Of a DNA stretch of 64,000 bases, positions 50,895-64,000 are shown piece by piece. The position numbers were made by a program, and so were the translations under genes. Origin of the DNA: Microcebus murinus. Taxonomy: Eukaryota; Chordata; Mammalia; Primates; Cheirogaleidae. The stretch's first letter is position 1. Every line of letters starts with the position of its first letter. The notes under the pieces were generated by a model. It saw nothing but the letters and a program-made list of their open reading frames with translations, was not told the DNA's origin and ran no database searches. The stretch is from contig NC_134117.1 of assembly GCF_040939455.1 (NCBI RefSeq), positions 24,421,501 through 24,485,500 of the forward strand, written 5' to 3'.

Positions 50895-51050
50895 ATTAGC
50901 CGGACACAGTGGCCCATACCCGTAGTCCCAGCTACACAGGAGACTGAGGCGGGAGGAGTTGGAAGCTATAGTACACCATCAATGCACCTGTGAGTAGTCA
51001 CTTCACTGCAGCCTGGGCAACATAAAGAGACCCTGTTTAAAAAAAAAAAA
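50895..51050 (+). mobile_element. Free right Alu monomer-like SINE
   Basis: A single arm (TAGCCGGACACAGTGGCCCA to poly(A)), old. Confidence 0.7.
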
Positions 51051-51499
51051 GTTACAGTAATAGACCATAGATAGCTATCTTAAGTAAAAGTGAAATTATT
51101 TAGAAGGATATAAGTGGTTCACAGATTCTGCAGGAGAAAGAAAGAACAAGCTTGAAAAATGAGCAAGAACCAAGGTATTCACTGGAGACCAAGAAACAGG
51201 AAGCACAATTGTTTTTCGGCAGGAACCATTTCCCCAGGACACCATGCTCCCTGGTGCTACATGAGTTGGTCACTGCACTGGAGGACAGCATCTGTTATGA
51301 ATAAATTCTGATCATCCCTTCATCTTTGCATCTTGATCAAGAGCCAAAGCCCCTGGAGGCTGCACCTAGTTGCCTAGCCCAGGTCACATGCTCTTATTTA
51401 CCCTGGTTACTCAGGGCATGGTTTTTCATTTGGACTACATTCAAAGGAAGAGTCCTCCAGAAAAAGAGGTGAAGAGTTTAATGTGCATAACCAAAACCA

Positions 51500-51660
51500 A
51501 TATGACATAGGATTTTTATTATCCCCATTTTCCAGATGAGGAAACTAAGGCTCAGAGAGCTCAAGTAATGGTCCAAAGTCATATAGCTAGTATGTAGCAG
51601 ACCTGGGATCATTCCCATAGTGTTCCAGAGGTAGTGCTCTTACCTGTTCAGTATATGGCT
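51500..51660 (-). mobile_element. MIR SINE
   Basis: TTATCCCCATTTTCCAGATG, AAAGTCATATAGCTAGTATG, CAGACCTGGGATCATTCCCA in order. Confidence 0.85.
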
Positions 51661-52070
51661 TTCTATGCATACTCTAGTCTGAATTTGTATTAAATTCACT
51701 TCCCTGGCAGTGAATTCAATCTCATACCCTCTCCTTTCCTTTTCTCCTCTTTTCTAACACTTGACTCCATCTTTATCCTTCCCAGATAGCCTTTGGAGAT
51801 GGACATGAAATTTTCCCTTTTCTGAATTTTCAAGGTATTTACAATTTGAACCTTTGTAAGCCTGTCCTTGATAATTCACTGATATTTAAAACACTTAATT
51901 GTACATATCTCTATCTCTGCATCTATCACCTTGTTAAAATATAACCTTGGAATTCTAATTTGTTTTCTTTTTACTACTCCTATGATTGAGTATTCACTAG
52001 GTATGGAACAAAATTTTGTTGAAAAGAAATCAGGTCTGGAGCAGGATTCTTTCAGGCTCTTAAGTGGTGG

Positions 52071-52406
52071 GGTTTTTTTTGTTTGTTTTTTGAGACAAGA
52101 GTCTCATTCTGTTGCCCCACCTAGAGGGCTGTGGTGTCAGCCTAACTCATAGCAACCTCAAACTCCTGGGCTCAAGCAACCCTTCTGCCTCAGGTTCCCA
52201 AGTAGCTGGGACTACAGGCACGTGCCACCATGCCAGGCTAATTTTTTCTGTTTTAGTTATTTGGCTAATTTCTTTCTATTTTTAGTAGAGATGAGGGTCT
52301 CACTCTTGCTCAGGCTGGTCTCAAACTCCTAAAAAACTCAAGCAATCCTCCTGCCTTTGCCTCCCAGAGTGCTAGGATTACAGGCTTGAGCCACTGCGCC
52401 CAGGCC
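52071..52406 (-). mobile_element. Alu
   Basis: Poly(T) at 52074 onward to GCGCCCAGGCC. Flanking TAAGTGGT on both sides. Confidence 0.92.
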
Positions 52407-52715
52407 TAAGTGGTATTTAAGAACTATTAGAGTTCACCTCGTGATACTTTCCTCTTGCCCCTTCCCACTCTTTTATATTCTATTAGGGTCCAGATTTTTG
52501 AAAAAAGTTTAATTTGCTAATGATGTTTTATACACTCTTGTGTATAAGAGAAGAAAAATCTACCAAGAAAGAACCTGAGCCTCTGGTTTAAGAGCTCTTT
52601 TCTGATAAATCTGGATTCAACTCTTCATCTCATTCTAACTCTAGAACATCAGGCAAGCTATTTAATCACTCAGAAACTTTTGTTTTCTCATCTGTGAAGA
52701 ACCTATCCATTACAA

Positions 52716-52755
52716 GGATTGAAACACACACACATACACATACATACACACACAG
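52716..52755. repeat. (CA)n/(CATA)n microsatellite
   Basis: Imperfect ACACACATACATACACACA run. Confidence 0.9.
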
Positions 52756-52869
52756 TGGATACCTGGCACATCTGTTTCAATCTTCCATTTGCATATAAAA
52801 AACTCAGAGACTCAGAGAGGTTATTTGCCAAGTTAACATAGCTTTACATGGTGCTGCACATATATTAGG

Positions 52870-53045
52870 CACATACATATTTGTTGAATGAATGAGTTTG
52901 TTTCCAATCTTTCACTTACAAGGTTGCAATAAACATCCTGGTGTATACACTTTTCCAAACTTTGGAAGTATTTCTAGAGGATGCATTTATTCCTAGAAGA
53001 AGAACTGCCGAGTTCAAAGAGTCAGCCATATTTCAAAAACCTGCT
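52870..53045 (-). mobile_element. L1M 3' fragment next to the ARMH3 promoter
   Basis: AAGGTTGCAATAAACATCCT is L1M 3' text. It ends about 60 bases before the CpG island. Confidence 0.55.
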
Positions 53046-53094
53046 ATTGCGACTCGATTCCAGCAGGCCCTCAATAGATGTTTCCTTCGCTAAT

Positions 53095-53480
53095 TTCTTT
53101 CTCGCGATGCCTTCCGGGAGTTGTAGTCTTTGCGATGTTTGCTGGGAATCCTGGTCAGAGCCAGTCTGAGGAGGCCGGCGAGGAGGAACCTATTACGAGA
53201 CGGGCTTTAGGACCCGGCGGGGGGCGGCGGGACGGGGAAAGGGTCGGGGAGGTCGGGAGCGCGCCCGTGAGCCCGGAGCAGCGGCAGCGTTGGTGGCGTC
53301 GGGAGCGAGCGAGCCCGGGAGCGGCGCGGGTGGTGGTGGAGGAGGAGCCGTGAGCTCGGTAAGCGGCGCCAGCCCGGCCCGGTCCTCGGACCTGGCCAAC
53401 CCCTGCGGGTCCAGCCATACTAGGCCTTGGCCCTGAGGCAGCTCTGGGGGCGGAGCCTGCGCTTGCCGCGGGGACTACAG
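53095..53480 (+). promoter_or_regulatory. ARMH3: ARMH3 CpG-island promoter
   Basis: CpG-rich, TATA-less. Contains an inverted ZNF143-like element at 53109-53128 that reads GACTACAACTCCCGGAAGGC on the minus strand. By synteny (HPS6, then ARMH3 on the opposite strand) this is the promoter of ARMH3 (C10orf76). Confidence 0.8.
53150..53358 (+). other. ARMH3: ARMH3 exon 1, non-coding
   Basis: GC-rich first exon ending in the donor GAGCTCG|GTAAGC at 53359. No start codon of the known ARMH3 protein is found here or in the rest of the window, so the coding exons lie to the right. The assignment rests on gene order and promoter structure, not on protein sequence. ARMH3 is an armadillo-like helical protein linked to Golgi PI4KB and GBF1. 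Confidence 0.7.
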
Positions 53481-55050
53481 GGTGACGAGGGGCGGTGCGG
53501 CGGGGGGTTGAGGGAGGGAGGGAGGGAGAATTACTGCTGAGGCTGTGTGTGGCTGGGAGGAATGGGCCCGGCCGTGGCCGAGCCAAGAGAGTAGCGGCCT
53601 CGCTCCTCCAGCCGCTGGTCCCAGGCACGTCTCTCCCTCTCCTCGTTCCTGCTGGGGCCTTCTGGTAGCCGAGGCGCTGACCTTTGACCCCAGCAGGGGC
53701 TGACCTCGACTCTTCCAGCTGCCTCGAGAGCCTCTCTCAGATCGTACCTGGCTCTGGGGTGCGGGCATGGGGCAGACCTCCGAGAAAGACTAGAAGAAGG
53801 CTGGTCCGTCTGAAGACTCCAGGTGTTCCGGAAGGGCCCTTATCCCGTCCCCCTCCAGTCTCTGACTGACAGGCTTTAGCCCACTCTTCAACCTGAACCA
53901 GTGAAGCTACTGTATTTTCTTGGGGTTGCTTGGTGAGAGCCCCGGAAAAGAACCTGTTCCCAGGCAGGTGTGGGGAAGAAACAAGAAGAAAACTGATTCC
54001 CTGGGGAAGGAGAGCTATCAGAAGCTGAGGAGTGTTGCCTCTGGTGAATGGGGAAGCGGAAACTTGGGCCAGGCCCCATTAAATGTTTCTGGATCTTCAG
54101 ACTCTCCCCAGTTCTTCCTCTCCAGAAAAAGTTTTGAGCTTAACGAGATCTGTTTCTTTACTATCTTTATTATCTCAGTTACTTTGTAAACCAGGGCAAA
54201 TATGATTTGTGTCTCAGCCCTTAGCACAATTGGAATTATTTTGGGTGTACCTTCAGTTTGATTTGTGTGCACAGTAGTTTCTATATGAAGGCTTTCAGGA
54301 TATCATCAGATCAAAGTCTAGGGAAAGGTAGATCCTTGTTAGAATTGTAAAGGGGGAAATTTCCATTTTTATTGAATAGAGAAGGTTTTAAATTGTTTTC
54401 ATTGGATTTTTATTATATTTTATTCACTTGTTCAACATTTGTGTAATTAAAAAAAATTGAAAACCCTAATGCAGTTGTTACAAAATTTGGAATTTCACAT
54501 AACGCATAGTTTAGGAATCCATAAAATTTTGGGAGAATGGCTAAATGACAAATTGATCCATGAGGGTGAAGTGTTTGTTCATCACACATTTATTGAGTAC
54601 TTACTATGTAACAAATACTGAGATTAGAGATAATGAGTATCTTTCCAGAAGGACATTAAGGAGACATATTTAGATGAATTTCTGTAGTGCTGTGTGTTAA
54701 TATATCCATATAAAGGTATTTATACAGTGTGACGGGAATACTGTCATTGCTTGGGAGAGACAGGGAAATCTTTGCAGGGAAAAAATATTTGAGTTGGTGT
54801 TGAAGGATGAATAGGAGCTTCACAAGTAAGAAAGACATTCCATTTTGAGAGAATAGCATTCCCAAAGACATGGTGAAGGGGTGAGGGAAAAAAATAATCT
54901 AGTGTTTTAACTGTCAGAAATTTGTCAAAAATAGGATATGTGGTGGGGGAAATTGCTAGGAAGTGAGACTGAAAAGAAACTGGGATGACTTTCAGGTGTT
55001 CTACAAAAAAAAAAAAAAAAAGTAGAAACTGGGGACTAGAGAGCCATTGA

Positions 55051-55361
55051 GTTTTTTGTTTTGTTTTGTTTTGCTTTTCCAGAGACAGGGTCTCTGTCAC
55101 CCCAGGCTAGAGCCCAGTGATATGATCATAGCTCATTGAAGTCTCAAACTCCTAGGCTCAAGCCACCCTTTCACCTCAGCTTCCCCTGAGTAGCTAGGAT
55201 CCCAGGTGTGTGCCACCATGCCCGGCTAATTTTTTAATTTTTTGTAGAGATAGGGTCTCTCTGTGTTGCCCAGGCTGGTCTCGAATTCCTGCCCTCAGCA
55301 ATCCTCCCACCTTATCCTCCAAAAGTGCTGAGATTGCAGGAGTGAGCCACTGTGCCCAGGC
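55051..55361 (-). mobile_element. AluJ-like element
   Basis: (TTTTG)n tail at about 55055-55075, then an old Alu ending CACTGTGCCCAGGC. Confidence 0.85.
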
Positions 55362-56327
55362 TATAGTTTTCACTTTATACTTAGGTGGTAGTCATGAGGC
55401 TTGTATGGTTCAACAGGAAAGGAAATGAGAAGATACAAGTGACATTGTGTTCTTTGAGTTCAGGGTTTGAGCAGGAGATAGTATTAATTTACAAAAGTTT
55501 CCTGCTTATTAGAGAAGAGGGTCTTACAATAAATTCTCATTCTGGGAATTGTCAGAAAAAATATGGTTTTCAATCAGAATTTCCTGAAATCCTGTCAATT
55601 TGGGGTTGGTTCTTCCTTTTGAAATTAAATGCATTCCTTCTTGAGTAAGATGATTTGAAAGGGAACCTGAGGTGGTTATTTTTATTTAAACCTCTTCATC
55701 TGCATTATTAGTTTGTGACACTAGGCAAACTCAGGAGATGCTGATGGGACTGGATTGAACTCTCTGAAGCTAGTTTACGTGTAGTGGGTACAGACTATGG
55801 CTGACACCATAGATTGGAAAATTCCTGGTTTTGCCACTTGCTGCTTATCTCAGGAAAGTTCCTGAGTTACTTCCACTTTTAAGTATAGGCTAAACACCAA
55901 CTCTGAGATTAGCTCTGTCCAGAGCACACACAAGATATGGACCTTGCTTTATAATGGCTCGTGTTCTTATTTAATCAGTCTGGTTCTGTCTTAGCATCTA
56001 GACAGTAAGGATGATGCCTGCCAGGCATCCTGAGTTGACTGCCTTTTCTTGGATAAAGTAGGAACATTGATATTATAGATATCAGTTTGGAGTTTCCATA
56101 GAATTGAATTTAACTGAATCTGGTTATTAATGTTCCACTAATTGCCACCTGATTTTTTGCCCTGATAGGACATTCTGATGGGGAGAGGCTACCAGAAATA
56201 AAGATATAGTTCCTTTACCACTTTTGAGTGGTGTTACGTTGGGCAAAGTAAAATCCTCATTGTAAAATTAAGATGATAGTGCCTATTTCATCTGATTATT
56301 GTAGGGATTAAATACAATGTATTTAGG

Positions 56328-56845
<518 letters not shown>

Positions 56846-56861
56846 TTATTATTATTATTAC

Positions 56862-57154
56862 CTTTTTTTTTTTTAGAGGCAGGGTCTTGCTTTGTTGCCA
56901 AGGCTAGAGTATGGTGGTGATCATAGCCTCACTACAGCCTCAAATTATTGGGTTCAAGTGATCATCCCACCTCAGCCTCCTGAGTAGCTAGGACAACAGG
57001 TGTACATTACTGTACTTGGCTAATTTTGTTATTTTTTTGTAGAAACAGGGTCAAGGGCTGTGTTGCTCAGGCTGGTCTCAAGCTCCTGGCCTCAAATGAT
57101 CCTCCTTGACCTCCCAAAGTGCTGGGATTACAGGCATGAGCCACTGTACTCGAC
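56862..57154 (-). mobile_element. AluJ-like element
   Basis: Old Alu after an (ATT)n patch. GAGGCAGGGTCTTGCTTTG to CCACTGTACTCGACC. Confidence 0.85.
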
Positions 57155-57478
57155 CTCTGGTTGTTTTAGATTGATGTCCTGAATGTTTTAAGTCTGGGGT
57201 CTGTACTAACCTCTGTACTAGTGTTCTGTGTGGGTGCTGTTAAATTTCACATATATGTGAACACCCATGTGCTTTTTTTTAGATTAAAGAATAATATCCA
57301 TAATGTGAGGTGTACAACTTAATTATTTTTTTAACACATGCCCCCATTTGTGTGACCTCTACTTAGTTCAAGATTGAGCACATTTTCAGCACCTCAGAAG
57401 GCTTCACTGTGCTTCCCTCCCACTCATCATCCCTCCACTATTCTGACCTCTGTCACCATAGATTAATTTTGCCTTTTT

Positions 57479-57805
57479 TATTTTTATTTTTTGAGACAGA
57501 GTCTCACTTTGTTGCCCAGGTTAGAGTGAGTGCCGTGGCATCAGCCTCGCTCACAGCAACCTCAGTCTCCTGGGCTCAAGCGATCCTACTGCCTCAGCCT
57601 CCCGAGTAGCTGAGACTACAGGCATGTGCTACCATGCCCGGCTAATTTTTTGTTTATATATTTTTAGTTGGTCAATTAATTTCTTTCCATTTTTAGTAGA
57701 GACAGGGTCTTGCTCAGGCTGGTTTTGAACTCCTGACCTCGAGCAATCCACCCGCCTGGGCCTCCCAGAGTGCTAGGATTACAGGCATGAGCTACCACGC
57801 CCCCC
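57479..57805 (-). mobile_element. Alu
   Basis: Target duplication AATTTTGCCTTTTT. Its 57590-57742 part is the near-twin of the inverted segment at 56431-56583. Confidence 0.93.
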
Positions 57806-57930
57806 AATTTTGCCTTTTTAAACTTTATATAAATGGCATCATCATATTGTACTCTTTTATTCTGGACATTTTTCATTCAATGTTTTCTGTGAGATTTATC
57901 CATGTTGTTTCATGTATCAATAATTTGTTC

Positions 57931-58266
<336 letters not shown>

Positions 58267-58282
58267 ATATTTGTTCTTTTAA

Positions 58283-58920
<638 letters not shown>

Positions 58921-59079
58921 CTTAAATTTTTGCATTAATATTCTGTCGTATGAATATACCATAATATTCCCATTCTATCACTTATGGCTATTTGAATTCT
59001 CCTTATATATTTAAAAAATTCACAAACACAAAACACTCGCTTTAATAAACTTTATAAAAACATTTCAAAAAGGGACTGT

Positions 59080-59765
59080 TCATGCTCTAGGTATACTGGC
59101 ACTTCTGTTTTTTGAACATGTCAAGTATGTTAAAATCTTGGGGTCTTTGCACTTGCCATTCCCTCCTTCTGGAATATTTTTCCCAAGATTTTCACTTGGC
59201 TGGTCCTTCCTGTTATTCCAGATCTCAGCCCAAATATGAAGGCCTACTTTGATCTCTCAATCTAAAGTAGTCGCCTAGGCAATTTGTCTTCAAGGCACTT
59301 ACCACTGTCTCAGTTTATCTTACTTGTCTGTCCGCCTTCAATTAGAGTGAAAATTCTGTGAGAGCAGGAGTCTCTTCTGTCTTGTTCACTGCTGCATCCC
59401 TAGTGCCTGGCACCTAAACAGTTGCTCAATAAATTTTTCTTTTCTGGAGACAGGGTCCTGTTCTGTCACCTGGGCTAGAGTGCAGTAGTGTCATCATAGC
59501 TCACTGCAACCTCAAACTCCTGGCTCAAGCGATGTGTCTGCCTCAGCCTCCCAAGTAGCTAAGCCTACAGGCATGTGCCAGCACTTCAGCTATTTTTTTT
59601 TATTTTTGTAGAGATGAGGTCACTCTTGCTCAGGCTGGTCTCGAACTCCTGAACTCAAGCAGTCCTTCCACCTCAGCCTCTCAAAGTGCTAAGATTATAG
59701 GCATGAACCACTGCATGTGGCCAATAAATATTTTTTGAATGAATGGATGAATGCCAGGTCTATAC
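59080..59765 (+). mobile_element. L2 LINE 3' end, split by an AluJ
   Basis: A clear L2 tail: TTTGCACTTGCCATTCCCTC, GTTCACTGCTGCATCCCTAG, TGCCTGGCACC, then CAATAAAT; it resumes after the Alu as AATAAATATTTTTTGAATGA. Confidence 0.9.
59440..59721 (-). mobile_element. AluJ-like element in L2
   Basis: GGAGACAGGGTCCTGTTCTG to CACTGCATGTGGCC. Duplicated CAATAAAT(T/A)TTT flanks. Confidence 0.87.
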
Positions 59766-60401
59766 ATGTTTTTTCTTTATAAGTTGTGGGCACATTTAAT
59801 TTTATTCATTTTCCTCTTTTCATTTCCTTTTGTCTCTTCTCTCCTTTTTCTTTTCTTATATACTGGTTGAAGTGTTTTAGGATGTTTACCGTGGCATCTA
59901 GCTGCAGCAGTTGTTTTTGAGTCTGCCTCAATGTGAAGAGAGGGTGGTAACTTGCTAGCAGTCCATTACAAATGTCAACTTAGAACTCCAGACCATTAAA
60001 TTTGGAAGCCTGCAGAGAGATGTCCCATTGCTTCCTTTTACAGATTGGCAAATTGAGGCCCAGGGAGAGAAAAGAAATTTAAGCTTATAGAAAGAGTGTA
60101 TAAGAATTGGGCCTAAAACCCAAGACTTCTGATAGATTAACTGTGTTAATTGTGCTAACTCCCAGGAAATTAGAGTGAGTTCCTATTAAATTCATTTTCT
60201 GGTGCTAGGGTAAGCATTGTGCTCAAGAAGACAATAAGATAAATAAATAACCAACCACCTAAGTGTAACTAGCATTCCTTGTATATTAGACATTTGAAGA
60301 GTTGTGGCTTTAGGTTTGACCACTTCATCCTGCAAGGATGTGAAGTGATGTGCTTTTAACATTTCTTGTAGGACAGATCTGGTGTTATGAAATCCCTTAG
60401 C

Positions 60402-60832
60402 TTTTTTTTATTTTATTTTATTTTATTTTATTTTATTTTATTTTATTTTATTTTATTTTATTTTATTTTATTTTATTTTTAGGAGGCAATAAGTAGTGAA
60501 TAATTTTTTTTTTTGAGACAGAGTCTCACTTTGTTGCCCAGGTTAGAGTGAGTGCCGTGGTGTCAGTCTAGCTCACAGCAACCTCAAATTCCTGGGCTCA
60601 AGCAATCCTCCTGCCTCAGCCTCCCGAGTAGCTGGGACTACAGGCATGCGCCACCATGCCTGGCTAATTTTTTCTGTATATATATATATATATATATTTT
60701 AGTTGGCCAATTAATTTCTTTCTATTTATAGTAGAGACAGGGTCTCTCTCTTGCTCAGGCTCATTTTGAACTCCTGACCTTGAGGAATCCGCCTGCCTCA
60801 GCCTCCCAGAGTGCTAGGATTATAGGTGTGAG
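60402..60832 (-). mobile_element. Alu with 3' transduction and (TAAAA)n tail
   Basis: A 14-base duplication TGAAATCCCTTAGC (60388-60401, 60833-60846) encloses, on the minus strand: a slightly 5'-truncated Alu, its poly(A), 23 non-Alu bases (60481-60503), and a second tail of (TAAAA)n. The non-Alu bases were carried from the source locus. Confidence 0.88.
60409..60480. repeat. (TTTTA)n microsatellite
   Basis: About 14 perfect pentamer units, the tail of the transduced Alu. Confidence 0.97.
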
Positions 60833-60890
60833 TGAAATCCCTTAGCCTTTGTTTATCTGGGAAAGCATTTTCCTTCATGTTTGAGGAATT

Positions 60891-61228
<338 letters not shown>

Positions 61229-61685
61229 AGAGGAATATTTTTGTAGGATATAATATTCTAGGGCTAAGTTATTTTTTTCCTTTAGCACTTGGGATATGTC
61301 ATGCTACTGTCTCCTGGTCTGTAAGGTTTCCACTGAGAAGTCTGCTGCCAGATGTATTGGAGCTCCTTTATATGTTTTTTCTTGCTTCCTTAGAACCTTT
61401 TCTTTATCTGTGACTTTTGGGAGGTTAATTATTAAATGCTTAGAGGTAATCTTCTTTGGGTTAAATCTGCTTAATATTCTTTGACCTTCTTGTACTTGAA
61501 TATTGATATCTTTCTCTAGGTTCTGGAAAGTTCTCTGTTACAAATTTTTTGAATAAACTTTCTACCCCAGTCTCTCTCTCCCTCCTTTTTAAGGCTAATA
61601 ACTCTTAGATTTGCCCTTTTGAGGCTATTTTCAGGATCTTGTAGGCATGCTTCATTCTTCTTTATTCTTTTTTCTCTTCTGACTG

Positions 61686-62039
<354 letters not shown>

Positions 62040-62429
62040 GACTGTGTATTTTCAAATAGCCTGTCTTTAAGCTCACTGATTTCTTTCTTCTGCTTGGTCA
62101 GTTCTGCTGTTGAGAGACTGATGCATTTCTCAGTTTGTCAGTTGAATTCTTAAGCTCCAGAATTTCTGCTTGATTTTTTTTTTTTAATTTCAATCTCTTT
62201 GTTAAATTTCTCTGATAGGCTTTTGAATTCCTTCTCTGTGTTGTCTTGAAGTTCATTGAACTTCAGGACAGCTATTTTGAATTCTTTATCTGAAAGGAAA
62301 CGTATCTCCCTATCACTCCAGGATTGGTCACTGGTACCTTACTTAGTTTTTTGGTGAGGTCATATTTTATTTTTCTATTTTTATTTTATTTTTTTATTTT
62401 TTTAGCATCAATCCATCAAGGTCATGTTT

Positions 62430-62433
<4 letters not shown>

Positions 62434-62466
<33 letters not shown>

Positions 62467-62780
62467 AGACAGAGTCTCGCTTTCTTGCCTAGGCTAGAGT
62501 GAGTGCCGTGGCATCAGCCTAGCTCACAGCAACCTCAAACTCCTGGGCTCAAGTGATCCTCCTGCCTCAGCCTCCCGAGTAGCTGGGACTACAGGCACAA
62601 GCCACTATGCCCGGCTGATTTTTATATTATATATATTAGTTGGCCAATTAATTTCTTTCTATTTTTATGGTAGAGACGGGGTCTCGCTCAGGCTGGTTTT
62701 GAACTCCTGACCTTGAGCAATCCGCCCGCCTCGGCCTCCCAGAGTGCTAGGATTACAGGCGTGAGCCACCGCGCCCGGCC
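62434..62780 (-). mobile_element. Alu in LINE, young
   Basis: Perfect 16-base duplication AAGGTCATGTTTTCTT. Linker variant TTATATTATATATATTAGTT as in the Alu at 8334. Confidence 0.96.
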
Positions 62781-64000
62781 AAGGTCATGTTTTCTTGTAC
62801 GTTCTTGATGCTTATGGATGTTTGCCAGTGTCTGGACATTGAAGAGTTAGGTATTTGTTTTAATCTTCACAATCTGGGCTTGTTTGAACCTGTCCTTCTT
62901 GAGAAGACTTCCAGATATTCAAAGGGAATTGAGTGTTGTGATATAAGTCTTTGGTCCCTGCCACCGTATCAGCACTGGAAGTACCCCAAGCCTGATAATG
63001 TTGTGACTCTTGCAGATTCTTGGTGGTACCACCTTGGTAGACTTGGGTAAGATAGGGGAGAATTCCCTGGATTACCAAAGTCCCTCACTCTCTTCCTTCA
63101 TTCTTTGTGCTGGAGTTGGGGAAGGAGTGATATGGGTACTCCTTTGCCATCAGCTTCAGGTCACACCTGAAGCCAGCCCAGTCTCACCTAAAGCCAGTAG
63201 TGACTGTTGTCTGGCCACCTGTGATGTTTACTTAAAGCCCAAGGGCTCCTTTTGCCAACAGGTGGTGAATCCTGCCAGCACTGGGTCATTCCCTTCAGGG
63301 AAGCATGTTTCCTTCTGGCCCAGGGATGATCCAGAAATGCCATCCAGGAGTTAAGGCCTGCACTCGGGAGCTTTAGGAGTCTGGTTGGTACATTTTTTTT
63401 ACTGTGGCTGAGCTGGTATCCAAGTTGCAAAACAAAGTCCTCTGAACTCTTCCCTTTCCTTTCCCCAAATGGAAGAAGATGCTCTCTGTGCTGCTGCCTG
63501 GAGTTGGGGGAAGGGGTGACGCAGGGTTGGCCACTGCTGCTGTGTCTCACTGGGTCACGTGCACCTCAAGTCCACTGGCTCTGGGCCAGCACAACCACAG
63601 TTGTCGTCCAAGGACTGCAGCATTTGTGGCCCAACTGCCTTATGAATTTAGTCCAGACCCCAGGCTGTTTTTGTCAGCCAGTGGTGGGGCTAGGGGGAAC
63701 TTGGGTTTTGGGGCGGAGGATTTCCCTCTGGCCAGGCTGGTCTTAATGCTCCCTCTATGGGCACCGATAGAATTCTGCCCTATGCTGTGTTCCCCAGGGT
63801 GGCTCTGAGTTTCAGTGAAAAGTCCCACAATCACTTCACTCTTCCTCCCCCAGGCACACAGTTTCTCTCTTCACTTGTGAGTTGGTGCCACACTGCTGGG
63901 GGGTTGGGGAAGAGTGTAGTAGGCAATGCAAGATTGTCTTTTCTACCTTCTTCAATGCCTCTTTCCTTGATAGAATGTTAAAACCAGGTAGTATGATCAC
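62781..64000 (-). mobile_element. L1 5'UTR with tandem monomers, runs off the window
   Basis: GC-richer LINE-1 5' region upstream of the ORF1 pieces, minus strand. The word TGGAGTTGGGG with variants recurs at 63111, 63499 and 63897, a period of about 390 bases, which indicates at least three monomers. Confidence 0.7.

Noticed and set aside
53155..53628. 157-codon minus-strand frame at the ARMH3 promoter
   Set aside because: CpG-island composition, antisense to exon 1, no homology recognised.

Overview
The window is nuclear DNA of a primate, most likely a strepsirrhine of the lemur group. It carries spliced vertebrate genes, CpG-island promoters and old mammalian repeats (MIR, L2, L1M). It also carries more than 40 Alu-type SINEs, many sharing the middle linker TTGGCCAACTAA or its complement and the end AACAAAGCGAGACTCTGTCTC, which I recognise as the strepsirrhine type rather than the human one. 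The species call is inference. There is no sign of bacterial, plasmid or viral organisation.

The gene order is that of human 10q24.32, read in the opposite direction: PPRC1 (minus), LDB1 (plus), HPS6 (minus), ARMH3 (plus). From the left: 0-5.5 kb holds the 5' end of PPRC1 (exon 2 at 911-1099, exon 1 at 5307-5459), with a CpG-island promoter and a tight cluster of CACGTG E-boxes in intron 1. 5.6-11.6 kb is the PPRC1-LDB1 head-to-head intergenic region, Alu-rich at first and then about 1.9 kb of unique sequence. 12.0-25.78 kb is the complete LDB1 gene: 11 coding exons joining to exactly 411 codons plus stop, a second CpG-rich non-coding first exon ending at 17862, and a 1.6 kb 3'UTR ending at an AATAAA. 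25.8-46.2 kb is the LDB1-HPS6 tail-to-tail gap, filled with Alus, a nested L1M, a short TA-flanked DNA transposon, a 300-base purine microsatellite and some unique sequence holding splice-flanked open frames that I cannot name. 46.278-48.605 kb is intact, intronless HPS6 (775 codons). 49-53 kb is repeats. At 53.1-53.36 kb lies the CpG-island promoter and non-coding exon 1 of ARMH3. The remainder to 64 kb is ARMH3 intron 1, full of Alus, an L2 3' end and the 5' half of a minus-strand L1/HAL1 element.

The genes do not form one pathway. LDB1 is a nuclear adaptor that dimerises and bridges LIM-homeodomain and LMO/GATA/TAL1 complexes. PPRC1 is a growth-regulated PGC-1-family coactivator. HPS6 is a subunit of BLOC-2, which builds melanosomes and platelet dense granules. 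ARMH3 is a Golgi-associated armadillo-like protein. The most useful second-look items are the five-fold CACGTG cluster, the ZNF143-like promoter motifs shared by PPRC1 and ARMH3, the TA-flanked transposon, several SINE rearrangements with readable histories, and the unexplained open frames at 39-44 kb. I found no new multi-gene system.
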